Shown piece by piece: positions 6,964 through 18,444 of a stretch of 64,000 nucleotides of DNA; the first letter of the stretch is position 1, and every line of letters starts with the position of its first letter. Source of the stretch: Micromonospora mirobrigensis (lineage in GTDB: Bacteria > Actinomycetota > Actinomycetes > Mycobacteriales > Micromonosporaceae); assembly GCF_900091555.1 (NCBI RefSeq), contig NZ_FMCX01000004.1, positions 248,001 through 312,000 of the forward strand, written 5' to 3'. The notes below the pieces were generated by a model that worked only from the letters and a program-made list of their open reading frames with translations, made no database searches and was not told where the DNA came from. The position numbers were made by a program, and so were the translations under genes.

Positions 6964-8754
6964 CTGGTGTCCTCCGTTCAGGCTCGCGGCCACCTTGGTC
7001 ACGCGGGCATCGTCGAAAGCGGGCATCGGGGTGGAGCTGATCTCCCGGAGGGTCGCGCGGACGACGTCGTACACCTGGTCGTCCTCGTTGAACTCGACGT
7101 CCCCGTCCTCCGGGAAGAGGCTGAAGTCGACGCCCACCGAGAGGCCGTCGTAGAGGCCGTTCTCGGCGTCGTAGAGCAGCTGGTCGCGCTGCAGGCGGGT
7201 CGCGGACCCCTCCGGGCCGGACAGCACCGACAGCTCGGCGGTCAGCCCGTCCTTGCCGTCGGTCAGCTTCACCGCCGACCCGACCGGTGTCGCGTGGTCC
7301 TGGAGGTGCTTCACGCGGCCGACGTCGCCGTACTCCAGCGAGCCGGGCCGGAACCGGTAGGCGATGCCGTACTTGCGGGCCACCGCGTTGTACGGCAGGG
7401 CCAGGCCGGTGATCGTGCGCCGGGCGGCGTCGACCTTCGGCGCCGGCGGCGGCGCGTCGAACTCGGTGACGGAGAACGTCATGCCGGGCCGGTCGTCGAA
7501 CCGGCCGTGCACCTGCCGCCCCGGCCGTGAGTTCTCCGTCGGCGGGGCGGCCGGCGCCGGGGCCGGCTCGGCCTTCGGTGCCTTGCCGGAGAACCCGGCC
7601 AGCGCCCGGATCTCGTCGCTGTCGATCGCTCCCATGCGCTTGAGCGCCTCCCAGTACTGGGCCTGCGTGACCGGATCGGACTTCAGGTAGTCGGACAGGT
7701 CGAACCGGGGCTCGTAGCCGCGGCGAGTCACGTCGCCCATCGACAGCCGGTCGGTGATGGCCTTCATGAACGGCCCGTACGTGCGGTTGACCTTCTCCTG
7801 CCGCCGGTCCACCCCGTTGAAGTACGTGCGGCTGGTGGTGGCGACGCCCAGGTCCTCCGGGTCGACGCCGATGCCGTTGGCGATCTCCAGGGACACCTGC
7901 CGCTGAAGCTCGACCAGCTGCAGGTCCACCGGGGACGGGGCGTTGACGTCGGCCCGCTTCACCGTCGACGGGATCCAGCCGACCGGCCGGACCTTGCGCA
8001 TCGCCATGTACTCGGCGAGGAAGGCGTTGATCTCGTCGTCGTCCATCGGGTCGACGTCCGGGTTGTCGGCGTCGGTGAAGAACTCGCGCAGCTGCGGGTT
8101 CTCGGCGAACATCGCCGCCAGGCGGTCGAGCAGCAGCGCCCGGCGGATCGCCCGGGCGTTGGCCTTCAGCAGGCCCGGGTTCGGCGAGTCGAAGCGGATC
8201 ATCAGGGCGGCCGACACCGGCTCGCCGTCGACGTACACGTACGGGCCGGACGGCTTGCCCGGCGAGGTGTAGCCGGCCGGGGTGTGCGTCGGGTCGGCCT
8301 TGCGCGCCGGCGGCTTCAGCGACACCTTCCCGACGTCGATGTGCCGGGCACTGACCGGGTACCCGTCGAAGTCCTGGCCGGTGACCTGCCACCAGGCGAT
8401 GCCCTCGAAGATCAGGTCCTCGATCGTGGCGGCCATGGTGACCACGTTGGCGACGTCCGGGTTGATCTGGCGCAGCAGCGGCGACGCGACCACGTCCAGG
8501 CCCTTGTAGAGCCGCAGCGGCAGCGTGGCGATCGCGCACAGCTCGTTGCGTCCCCGCTGCACGGCGGCCACGGACAGGGCGTCAGCGCGGGAGATCCGGG
8601 CGCCCCAGCCGGTGGCCAGCATGTCGGCGATCACCTGGTCGACGGGGCGCGGCGGGGCATCGAACCCGTGCTCGGCGGGGAGGTCCAGCGCCAGCGGACG
8701 GGGCAGGGACAACATGTCGCGCACCTGCTGCCCCGCCGCCGCCCACCACCCCAT
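5668..8754 (-). CDS. Portal, prohead protease and major capsid protein in one frame
   Basis: One 1028-codon frame carries three head functions. Residues 1 to about 400 match a siphovirus portal (GWGARISRADALSVAAVQRG, later EDLGVATTSRTYFNGVDRR). Residues about 425-597 match the HK97-type S78 prohead protease: RRTITGLALPYNAVA, catalytic His probably H487 in DHATPVGS and catalytic Ser probably S539 in GLYDGLSVGVDF. From 598 to the end is an HK97-fold capsid protein. There is no stop codon between them. An internal ATG at 6963 with a strong ribosome-binding site could make capsid separately, so the full polyprotein may be a minor product, or may be cut by its own protease. Portal-protease junction lacks an obvious ribosome-binding site, so those two are more likely truly fused. 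Confidence 0.88.
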   Translation of the reverse strand: MGWWAAAGQQVRDMLSLPRPLALDLPAEHGFDAPPRPVDQVIADMLATGWGARISRADALSVAAVQRGRNELCAIATLPLRLYKGLDVVASPLLRQINPDVANVVTMAATIEDLIFEGIAWWQVTGQDFDGYPVSARHIDVGKVSLKPPARKADPTHTPAGYTSPGKPSGPYVYVDGEPVSAALMIRFDSPNPGLLKANARAIRRALLLDRLAAMFAENPQLREFFTDADNPDVDPMDDDEINAFLAEYMAMRKVRPVGWIPSTVKRADVNAPSPVDLQLVELQRQVSLEIANGIGVDPEDLGVATTSRTYFNGVDRRQEKVNRTYGPFMKAITDRLSMGDVTRRGYEPRFDLSDYLKSDPVTQAQYWEALKRMGAIDSDEIRALAGFSGKAPKAEPAPAPAAPPTENSRPGRQVHGRFDDRPGMTFSVTEFDAPPPAPKVDAARRTITGLALPYNAVARKYGIAYRFRPGSLEYGDVGRVKHLQDHATPVGSAVKLTDGKDGLTAELSVLSGPEGSATRLQRDQLLYDAENGLYDGLSVGVDFSLFPEDGDVEFNEDDQVYDVVRATLREISSTPMPAFDDARVTKVAASLNGGHQMDPCPHCAHRHAPGIACATFAAQLRTAPTPAPAPTPAPTPAQPSTETMAAFTAAMEAFAARQMPTVPNGGQGPTIVNPHHGPAAVTEPEPYRFDRSGNLREGTHDFSTDLHDGWRQGGGGDKAARDRANAWLQRVFADRPRQEFAVTPSNVTSLNYPPNRPELYVDQMEYEYPLWQAINKGTLDSVTPFVIPKFSAATGLVADHTTGTEPTPGTFTATSQTLTPTPVSGKIEITREAWDQGGSPQMSGLIWRQMVRAYYEALEAYAVAQLAAVAASLPDITITTAAVDSALDQALSGAIVPLNYIRGGNRFRTVFTQIDLYKAMAQAKDTAGRRLYPQIGPSNANGTVEPRYTAIDAHGLRWLPAWALAASGTVAASSYAFDPEKVCGWASAPQQIDLEWRVAWVDLGIWGYKAFGVTDFAGTREFIYDPV
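6971..6975 (-). promoter_or_regulatory. Internal ribosome-binding site before capsid start
   Basis: The sequence GGAGG lies 7 bases upstream of the ATG at 6963 inside the long open frame. It is as good as the sites of the separate phage genes, and no comparable site precedes the protease start at 7482. Confidence 0.65.
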
Positions 8755-8789
8755 ACCGGAAGTGTACTGCCTGAGTCTCGATTCCGGAC

Positions 8790-10319
8790 TCAGCCTGCGT
8801 GCGTTCTTCGGGACACCTTCCGCAGCTTCGGCAGGGTGCGGGCCAGGTGCGCCGCCCCGGCCACCGCGTACACCGCGTCGACGGGCTTGTCACCGGCCCG
8901 GGTGAAGACCCAGGCGTCGCCGCGCTTCAGCCGCTCCGCCCCGCCGACCTGCGCGTCCAACATGGCCTGCCCGGAGTGCGCCAGCGTGCCGGCGGTGACC
9001 TCCTTGCCCAGCCCCATGCACACCGCGGTTGTCTCGCCGCGGATCTCGGCCACCGTCACGCCCCGCGGCGGCCAGCCGGTCACGCCGTCCTTGCGCCGGT
9101 CCGCCAACTTCGCCGCCACCGCCGCCGCCGGCCCGGCCGGGAACCAGCCCAGCGCCTTCGGCTTCAGCCGCTCCACCCAGCCCGGCAACTCCCGCTGCAG
9201 GGCGGTGGCCGCGCCCGGCCCGGACCACTCGGCGACCGTCTCCACCCGCACCCGGTCGTCCTCGAGGACGGCCGCCACCGCCAGGGTGGCGTGCGTGCCG
9301 TCCGGGGTGAGGTCCACGCACGCCGCCAGCCGGCCGCGCGCCGCCGCCAGGTCCCCGACGTCCTTGCACCGCCGCCAGGAGTCCGGGTCGATCGCCGGGT
9401 TCAGGTTCGGCACCTGCTGGCACAGCACCTCACAGCGGAAGTCAGCCTCCGCGCCCCCGCCGAGCTTCTTCACGCGCCGGGCCTCGCCGAGCAGGTCATC
9501 CCAGTGCAGCCGGCGGCCCGCGTTCGGATTCGCCGCCGCGAGCGCAGCCTGGTCGTCAACCTCGCATTCCTCCGGCGCCGACCACTCGAACAGACCGAGC
9601 CGCGCGTCCCCGTCGCCGGTCTCGATGAAGTCGACCGCCGACTCGCGCAGCTCGTTCAGCAGCACGGCGGTGTCATCCCCCATGTTCGAGATCGCCCACG
9701 CCTGACCGTACGGGCGCGCGTTCATCGCGTTGTACGCCGCGTTCCACACCACCCGGGTCTGGTGCTCGCGCAGCTCGTCCACGATCAGCCGGTCGATCCG
9801 CAGCGACCGGCCAGCGCGCCGGTTCGCCGCCGCGATCTTGTACCGGGTGCCGTGCGAGGTGAGCAGCCGAACGTCGTTGTTGCCCTCCTTCACCGCCGAC
9901 GGCCGGTTGCCCTCCGGCAGCTGGGCGGCCAGCTCGTCGACGTCCTGAGCGATCTCCACCGCGCTGGCCCACGCCTCCCGCGCGTACTCCAGCATCGTGC
10001 TGACCCCGAGCACCATCGACCACTTCTCGACGAACAGCCAGAACAGCGCCAGCACCGTCAGCAGGTGCGTCTTGCCGTTCTGCCGAGCCACCAGCACCAG
10101 CAGCTTGCGGAACCGCGGCCGACCGTCGGGCAGCAGCTCTCCGGCGTGGATGACCAGCCACTCCTGCCACGGGTCCAGCGGCATCCCCAGCACGTCCCGG
10201 GCGAAGTCGACGACCGCGAAGCCGTAGCTGGTGGCCGGCGTCAGCTCGCGCAAGGGCGGCGTCCACAGCCGCGGCTCAGCGCAGCCCAGCATCGGCGGGG
10301 CGTCGGCGACAACGGTCAC
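8790..10319 (-). CDS. Terminase large subunit
   Basis: This 509-residue DNA-packaging motor protein has a variant Walker A at residues 78-84 (ARQNGKT), Walker B with catalytic acid at about D181-E182 (RLIVDELREH), and a C-terminal nuclease part that begins near ACVDLTPDGTHATLAVA. The terminase docks on the portal and cuts and packs phage DNA. The GTG start follows AGGAG by 7 bp. No small terminase is recognised between it and the HNH gene; the 94-bp gap contains only a short hairpin with a T-run. Confidence 0.92.
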   Translation of the reverse strand: MTVVADAPPMLGCAEPRLWTPPLRELTPATSYGFAVVDFARDVLGMPLDPWQEWLVIHAGELLPDGRPRFRKLLVLVARQNGKTHLLTVLALFWLFVEKWSMVLGVSTMLEYAREAWASAVEIAQDVDELAAQLPEGNRPSAVKEGNNDVRLLTSHGTRYKIAAANRRAGRSLRIDRLIVDELREHQTRVVWNAAYNAMNARPYGQAWAISNMGDDTAVLLNELRESAVDFIETGDGDARLGLFEWSAPEECEVDDQAALAAANPNAGRRLHWDDLLGEARRVKKLGGGAEADFRCEVLCQQVPNLNPAIDPDSWRRCKDVGDLAAARGRLAACVDLTPDGTHATLAVAAVLEDDRVRVETVAEWSGPGAATALQRELPGWVERLKPKALGWFPAGPAAAVAAKLADRRKDGVTGWPPRGVTVAEIRGETTAVCMGLGKEVTAGTLAHSGQAMLDAQVGGAERLKRGDAWVFTRAGDKPVDAVYAVAGAAHLARTLPKLRKVSRRTHAG

Positions 10320-10413
10320 GATCGGCTCCTATCCGGTCCCGGAGAGAGAGAAAAAGGACAGGGCGGGGGTGTCCGCCAGGTGCCCGGCCGGGAAAAACCG
10401 GCGCCGTTGGTGC

Positions 10414-10677
10414 TCACCATCGCGTGATCGCCTCGTTCGGTGGGTCGTCGTTCTTCGTGGGGTCGCCGACTGCGAGGTTGCACGCCTCGCACGCTGCGAC
10501 GATGTAGCGCGGGTCGTCGCCCGTGACCCCGCGTCCATGCGTGTGGTGGGCATGGTTGGCCTGTGTGGTGCACACTCCCGGCAGCCGTAGCTGGCAGGTG
10601 TACCCGTCGCGGGCCAGCACCAGCGCGCGGACCTTGCGCCACGCCCTAGTGCTGCCCTTGGCCCATGACTCGCTCAC
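10414..10677 (-). CDS. HNH endonuclease
   Basis: This 87-residue protein starts at a GTG and contains the HNH core: GYTCQLRLPGVC for the first Cys pair, ANHAHHTHGRGVTGDDP for the His motif, and VAACEACNLAVGDP for the second Cys pair. Free-standing HNH proteins next to large terminase genes are common in long-tailed phages and help packaging cleavage. It probably acts with the terminase at 8790-10319. Confidence 0.88.
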   Translation of the reverse strand: MSESWAKGSTRAWRKVRALVLARDGYTCQLRLPGVCTTQANHAHHTHGRGVTGDDPRYIVAACEACNLAVGDPTKNDDPPNEAITRW

Positions 10678-10682
10678 GTGGG

Positions 10683-10874
10683 TCAGCCCTCACGTGCCTG
10701 CACTTGGCGAGTGATGGCAACGGCTGCGCGTGCCTTGGCCACGGCGTACGCCTCGATGGCCGCGAAGATCGGGTGGTCCTGCCGGACGCCACGCAGCAGC
10801 AGCAGAGCGCCCAGTTCCCTGCGCTCGCGGGCCAGGATGGCGAATTCGACCTGGGTTTCGTCGATGGGGATCAC
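10683..10874 (-). CDS. Small helical phage protein, unknown function
   Basis: Taking the GTG at 10874, which has GAGAGG 6 bp upstream, gives 63 residues that are almost all helical and rich in Ala, Arg and Glu. An in-frame ATG at 11000 would give 105 residues, but it overlaps the end of the preceding gene and adds a disordered Gly/Lys/Thr stretch. No family is recognised. It lies between the replication helicase and HNH genes. Confidence 0.5.
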   Translation of the reverse strand: MIPIDETQVEFAILARERRELGALLLLRGVRQDHPIFAAIEAYAVAKARAAVAITRQVQAREG

Positions 10875-10964
10875 TTTTGCCCTCTCAAGTCTCTGACCTG
10901 CGGTTTCCTTCTTTGTCCCACGTGTCCCGTGGTACTCCCATGGGCCAACGTGGTCGTCCCGACC

Positions 10965-10991
10965 AGTCCCACCACCCTTAGGGGTGGGACT
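10965..10991. terminator. Hairpin over the end of the replication gene
   Basis: A 9-bp perfect inverted repeat (AGTCCCACC / GGTGGGACT) with a 9-base loop spans the stop codon of the helicase gene. It has no clear T-run, so it may attenuate rather than end transcription between early and late genes. Confidence 0.4.
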
Positions 10992-12435
10992 GTGGGACAA
11001 CGGCCGGGACGTGTCCCACGGGACCGTTCTCGGGTGGCTTGGAGATCCGGTAGCGCGGCCAGCGCCCGCTGGTGTCGATCTCGACGATGTGCTCGCGCTC
11101 CAGTTCCCGCACGTTGCGGTAGAAGGTGGTCTTCGGCGCGACGACGTCCACGAGGTTGCTCGCGGTGACCCAACTGTCCGCGTGGTGCTCCCACCAGGTG
11201 ATGCCCATCTTCAGGGCGGCGTGGGAGACGGCGGACGCCTTCGGACTGAGGCCGTCGTCGAGCATCAGGACCACCGACTCGCCTGTGGGGACCACCCGGA
11301 GGTTGATGTCGTCCCACTCGGCGGCGTCCTTGTTCTTGGTGCACTCCAGCCGGATCTGGTCTTCGTCCTTGGTGACCTTGATGATCGTGGAGAGCGCACC
11401 ATCGAGCACCGTCGCGCCCCGGCCGGTCTCACCGTTGCGGCCAATGTGGTGGACGATCAGCACGCAGGCGGCGCACGCCGCACGCAGCCTCTCAGCCTGG
11501 TGGACGAACTCGCCCATCTCGGTGTTGCTGTTCTCCTCCACGCCGACGGTGACCCGGCTCTGCGTGTCGATCACGATCAGCGCGTACTGGTTCTCCCGAG
11601 CCAGTTGAACGAATGCGTCCCACTGGGCCCCGTTGGTCGACTGGACGGCGATGGGCAGGAAGTCGACCCCCGTCATGGGGTGGCCCATCGACTGCTCCCA
11701 CGCCCGTACGCGCTTCTTGACGCCCCGGACGCCCTCGGCGACCAGGTACAGCACCCGGCCCTGCTGGACGCGGTACGTCTGCCACGGCTCGCCGGTGGCG
11801 ATGCACCCGGCCATGTCCAGCGCGCTGAACGACTTGCCGCAGCCCGGCTTGCCGACCATCCAGACGAGGGTGTCCCGGAAGACGATGTCCTCGCCGATCA
11901 GGGGCTCCGGGTCGGGGATGTCGTCGAGGCCGGCGGAGTCGACCAGTGCGCCCTTGAGCACGTCGAGCGGGGTGGGCTGCTCGGCGACTTCCTCCCCCGT
12001 CGCCTGACCATCGATCCACCCGGCCGGTGAGCAGAACTCGCACGTCGGCCCATGGCAGGGCGTGGACGGAGTGCACTCGGTCTGCCGGGGTGCCTGTCGG
12101 GGCGACAGGAGGCCCTTGTTCAAGCCTGACGCGATGGTGGGGTCGATCTCCCGCCGGTCCAGCCCTGCGGAGAGCGCGGCTGCGGTGAGGGTCATGCGGA
12201 CGGTTTCCTCGGCCAGTTCCCCGCCGCCTACGAGCTGACCGAGGCTGAACGCTGCGCGGTTGAGGGCGTCGTTGCGGGTTCCGGGCGCGGCAAACCGTAC
12301 TTCGTCGGCCTCCCTGGTGAGCGCCGCCTGGGCGTAGCCCCGCCCGGAGCCGTTGACGGCCATGATCGGCGGCAGGGGCTTGTATTCGGCCACGCCGCGG
12401 GCGGCCTTGGCCTTGGCCAGGAAGGAATCGGTCAC
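10978..12435 (-). CDS. RepA-like AAA ATPase, phage replication helicase
   Basis: This 485-residue protein has four parts. Residues 50-110 look like a primase C-terminal helical domain. Next is a Cys cluster (C121, C127, C132, C135) that could bind zinc. A RecA/RepA-type ATPase follows, with Walker A GKPGCGKS at 195-202 and Walker B ALIVIDTQ with D290; CVLIVHHIGRNG is the motif-3 region. A winged helix closes the protein. It probably loads at the phage origin. The GTG start at 12435 is chosen because it overlaps the upstream stop as GTGA; upstream codons in the same frame are low-complexity Arg/Pro. Confidence 0.85.
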   Translation of the reverse strand: MTDSFLAKAKAARGVAEYKPLPPIMAVNGSGRGYAQAALTREADEVRFAAPGTRNDALNRAAFSLGQLVGGGELAEETVRMTLTAAALSAGLDRREIDPTIASGLNKGLLSPRQAPRQTECTPSTPCHGPTCEFCSPAGWIDGQATGEEVAEQPTPLDVLKGALVDSAGLDDIPDPEPLIGEDIVFRDTLVWMVGKPGCGKSFSALDMAGCIATGEPWQTYRVQQGRVLYLVAEGVRGVKKRVRAWEQSMGHPMTGVDFLPIAVQSTNGAQWDAFVQLARENQYALIVIDTQSRVTVGVEENSNTEMGEFVHQAERLRAACAACVLIVHHIGRNGETGRGATVLDGALSTIIKVTKDEDQIRLECTKNKDAAEWDDINLRVVPTGESVVLMLDDGLSPKASAVSHAALKMGITWWEHHADSWVTASNLVDVVAPKTTFYRNVRELEREHIVEIDTSGRWPRYRISKPPENGPVGHVPAVVPQSHP

Positions 12436-12596
12436 CGGGCACCCCGCCGACGTCGCCACTTGCAGCGCCCGTCCCGGTGCTGGAGCGTGAACGGGTCGCG
12501 GCAGCCGCACGGCATCGGCGGGAGGCGGCGGGCGGCCTCGGTGCGGCGCCGGGCGGCAGCCACGGGGTCGAAGCGGGGCTTGTCCTGCTCGCTCAT
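12432..12596 (-). CDS. 54-residue Cys/Arg-rich phage protein
   Basis: This short gene is coupled on both sides: its ATG overlaps the upstream stop (ATGA) and its stop overlaps the downstream GTG (GTGA). The product is basic and has three Cys in PCGCRDPFTLQHRDGRCKW, which with the His could bind one metal ion. No family is recognised. Its place between the HTH protein and the helicase suggests an early or replication role. Confidence 0.6.
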   Translation of the reverse strand: MSEQDKPRFDPVAAARRRTEAARRLPPMPCGCRDPFTLQHRDGRCKWRRRRGAR

Positions 12597-12799
12597 GCCG
12601 CCGCCCCCGCCTGCTGGTCCAGCCACTTCTCGACGTCTTCCCACCGGTAGCGGACGTGCCGGCCAACCTTCGACCAGCGCGGCCCGGTCTTGACGTAGCG
12701 CCACTGCGTGAGGGTCTTCTCCGGCACGCCAAGGAACGTGGCGATCTCGGGAGGGGTAGCGAGCGCTCGGCGTACCGCAGCGGTGCCGCTCGTTGCCAT
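12593..12799 (-). CDS. Excisionase-like helix-turn-helix protein
   Basis: This 68-residue protein contains PPEIATFLGVPEKTLTQWRY, a MerR/AlpA-type helix-turn-helix, followed by the wing pattern WSKVGRHVRYRWEDVEKWL. Such small proteins act as recombination directionality factors or as early regulators in actinobacterial integrative elements. It is the first gene of the leftward early operon, directly across the control region from the XRE gene. Confidence 0.8.
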   Translation of the reverse strand: MATSGTAAVRRALATPPEIATFLGVPEKTLTQWRYVKTGPRWSKVGRHVRYRWEDVEKWLDQQAGAAA

Positions 12800-12922
12800 G
12801 GTTGCTCCAAATCCGAACGGACGCGACCTGAGATCGCGCAACTGCCGGAAGGATAAGCACAAGTCCTGTTGCCTCGCAACCAATCGTGCTAGGTTCGCTC
12901 TGATTCCGAACAAGGAGAGAAC
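12800..12922. promoter_or_regulatory. Divergent phage control region
   Basis: This 123-bp gap lies between the leftward early operon and the rightward XRE gene. Leftward, TTGCGA and TTATCC (minus strand) are 17 bp apart, a good sigma-70-type promoter. A perfect inverted repeat GTTGC-CTC-GCAAC at 12868-12880 overlaps that -35 box and a second one, CGCGA-N7-TCGCG, lies at 12822-12838. These could be operators for the XRE protein. The layout resembles a lysogeny switch; binding is inferred. Confidence 0.5.
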
Positions 12923-13606
12923 GTGAGTGATCGACCGCGACGCCCCAGCGAAGTGCTCGCCGAGCAGGTGAAGGTGTGGCGTGACCAGCGGAAACTGTCC
13001 GCTCAGGGTCTGGCCGACCGCATCAAGGAGCTGGGCGGTTCGCTGAGCCGGGTGGCTATCTCGAAGATCGAGAACGGCGACCGCGGCGTCAGCCTGGACG
13101 AGTGGTTGCAGCTGGCCCACGCCCTGGCGGTGCCGCCGCCGCTGCTCTTCATCGACCTCAAGACGGGTGCCGACATCGCGATCGCGCCGAACGTCGCGCT
13201 CCACCCCTGGCTGGTCTGGCGGTGGGCCACTGGGCAGGAACCCCCGCTCCTACGGGGCGCGCTCGGTTCCGGGGTAGTGACCAGGGTTGAGGAGTACGAG
13301 CGAGCCCGGACCGCCGTGCACCTCTACAAGCACGAGCAGAACGCTTCGGAGGCCGTGCACCAAGCCCTCACCGCGCTGCGGTCAGCCGAGTACACCGGCG
13401 ACAGCGCAGTCATCGCCGGCGCCCGTTCGGCGCACGTCAAGGCGCTGGGCGAGCTGGCCACCGCGCTGGACGACATGGTGGCGATGGACGTGCAGCCGCC
13501 AGGGAAGCCGCGCGCGTGGGTCGAGATCATGCGGGAGCTTGGGCTGTCGAAGTACCCGGACCGGCTCGTGATCTGGGAACCGAAGGGTGCCGATGGCGAG
13601 CGTTGA
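12923..13606 (+). CDS. XRE-family regulator, probable phage repressor
   Basis: This 227-residue protein has an N-terminal helix-turn-helix of the Cro/CI type at about residues 24-65 (LSAQGLADRIKELGGSLSRV, AISKIENGDRGVSLDEWLQL) and a helical C-terminal part without a recognised peptidase motif. The GTG start has AAGGAGAG upstream. Divergent position beside the excisionase-like gene and just before the integrase suggests it keeps the prophage silent. It overlaps the integrase start by 14 bp, so the two are probably co-translated. Confidence 0.8.
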   Translation: MSDRPRRPSEVLAEQVKVWRDQRKLSAQGLADRIKELGGSLSRVAISKIENGDRGVSLDEWLQLAHALAVPPPLLFIDLKTGADIAIAPNVALHPWLVWRWATGQEPPLLRGALGSGVVTRVEEYERARTAVHLYKHEQNASEAVHQALTALRSAEYTGDSAVIAGARSAHVKALGELATALDDMVAMDVQPPGKPRAWVEIMRELGLSKYPDRLVIWEPKGADGER

Positions 13607-14705
13607 GAAGCGCGACGACGGGCGCCCGCGGCCGTGGTTGGTCCGCTGGCGGGACGAGGCCGGCGCCCAGCGGAAGAAGTCGTTCACGCGGAAGGTCGAC
13701 GCCGACCGGTTCCGCGCCGAGGTCGAGCACAGTCTCAACGTCGGGACGTACGTCGACCCGGCCGCCGGCCGCAAGACGTTCCGCGAGTACGCCGAGGCGT
13801 GGCGGCTGGCGCAGCCCCACCGCCCCAACACCGCGGCCCGCACGCTGTCCCAGCTCGGGAAGCACGTCTACCCGGTGCTGGGCTCCCGGCCCATGGCGGC
13901 GATCCGGCCCAGCGAGCTACAGGCGTTCGTGACCGGGTTGTCGGCGGCCCTCGCCCCCGGCTCGGTCCGCACGGTCTACGCGACAGTCCGGGCTATCTTC
14001 AAGACGGCGGTGCACGACCGGGTGATCGGACGCGACCCGGCCGCCGGCGTGAAGATGCCGGAGCGGTCGCGCGAGCAGATCGTGCCGCTGACCGTCGCCC
14101 AGGTCGACCAGCTGGTCGCCGCGATGCCCGCCCGGTACCGCGCCCTGGTCGTCGTCGCCGCGGCGACCGGGCTGCGCCAGGGTGAGCTGTTCGGCCTACA
14201 CGTCGAGGACATCGACTTCCTACGGAAGACGGTCACGGTCGAGCGCCAGGTACAGCCGGCGGCCGGCGGCGGGGTGCTGGTCGGTCCGCTCAAGAACCGG
14301 GCCAGCTACCGGACGCTGCCGGTCGGGAAAGTGGTCACCGACGCGCTGGCCGCGCACCTCAAGGCGTACCCGGCGCCCGAGCGCACCTCGTACGTCTTCA
14401 CCACGCCGGCCGGCGTCGCGCTCACCCGCAACGCCTTCAACGCGTCAGTCTGGCGCCCGGCGGTTGAGGCCGCCGGCCTGCCCGGTGTGGGGATGCACGA
14501 CCTGCGGCACTTCTTCGCCTCGGCGTTGATCCGGGCCGGGCTGAATGCCAAGGTCGTGGCCACGCGGCTCGGCCACGCCAACGCCGCCATGACGCTGAAT
14601 ACGTACAGTCACCTCTGGCCTGATGACGAGGACCGGACCCGGCAGGCGATTGACGACCTGCTCGGACCCGATGTGCCCCAGGTGCGCCCCAACAAGGAGG
14701 CGTGA
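13593..14705 (+). CDS. int: Tyrosine recombinase (phage integrase)
   Basis: This 370-residue site-specific recombinase has an AP2-like arm-binding start, a SAM-like core-binding domain at about 60-150, and the catalytic domain with all key residues: R195 (ATGLRQGEL), K234 (GPLKNRAS), H302 and R305 (HDLRH), H328 (RLGHANAAMTLN) and Tyr338. The ATG at 13593 is chosen; a GTG at 13587 is the alternative. It ends 43 bp from the end of metH, the usual place for an integrase next to its attachment site. Confidence 0.93.
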   Translation: MASVEKRDDGRPRPWLVRWRDEAGAQRKKSFTRKVDADRFRAEVEHSLNVGTYVDPAAGRKTFREYAEAWRLAQPHRPNTAARTLSQLGKHVYPVLGSRPMAAIRPSELQAFVTGLSAALAPGSVRTVYATVRAIFKTAVHDRVIGRDPAAGVKMPERSREQIVPLTVAQVDQLVAAMPARYRALVVVAAATGLRQGELFGLHVEDIDFLRKTVTVERQVQPAAGGGVLVGPLKNRASYRTLPVGKVVTDALAAHLKAYPAPERTSYVFTTPAGVALTRNAFNASVWRPAVEAAGLPGVGMHDLRHFFASALIRAGLNAKVVATRLGHANAAMTLNTYSHLWPDDEDRTRQAIDDLLGPDVPQVRPNKEA

Positions 14706-14748
14706 TCTACGTTGCCGCAGCTAAACCCCGTGATGATCTCTGGCGGGC

Positions 14749-18264
<3,516 letters not shown>

Positions 18265-18270
18265 CCCGCC

Positions 18271-18276
18271 AGGTTA
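18271..18276 (-). promoter_or_regulatory. -10 box for leaderless metH start
   Basis: TAACCT on the minus strand ends 6 bp before the GTG at 18264, the spacing expected when transcription begins at the start codon itself. Confidence 0.55.
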
Positions 18277-18431
18277 GTGCGCCCACCAACGCCTCCGCCG
18301 CACCACGCTGGGGCTTCCCACATACTGTCAGCGGGATCACCGCGTCCCGTTCGTCCGCTTCGCCCGACCGGTCCGCCGCCCGGGCGGCGGCTGACCGGCG
18401 CGGCCGACGGGCCGGCCACCGCGCCGGCACG

Positions 18432-18437
18432 TAGGCT
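18432..18437 (+). promoter_or_regulatory. -10 box upstream of the 19-codon leader
   Basis: TAGGCT lies 7 bp before the GTG at 18445, which suggests a leaderless transcript that begins at the small frame rather than at the PAC2 gene. Confidence 0.5.
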
Positions 18438-18444
18438 GACGGAC

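Larger units (their letters stand above)
1..14748. mobile_element. Integrated siphovirus-type prophage, right (integrase) part
   Basis: The stretch holds a coherent phage gene order: integrase, repressor-like XRE protein, excisionase-like HTH, replication helicase, HNH, terminase, portal/protease/capsid, connector, tail terminator, major tail protein, chaperone pair, tape measure and a truncated tail protein. All but the XRE gene and the integrase are on the minus strand. Host gene metH begins right after the integrase, so the right boundary is between 14706 and about 14760. The left end, with lysis and remaining tail genes, is outside the window. No frame is obviously broken, so the element could be intact, but this cannot be judged from one end. 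Confidence 0.93.

Noticed and set aside
18265..18444. Cobalamin riboswitch before metH
   Set aside because: The predicted transcript starts at the GTG itself, and the short gap shows no B12-box-like sequence.
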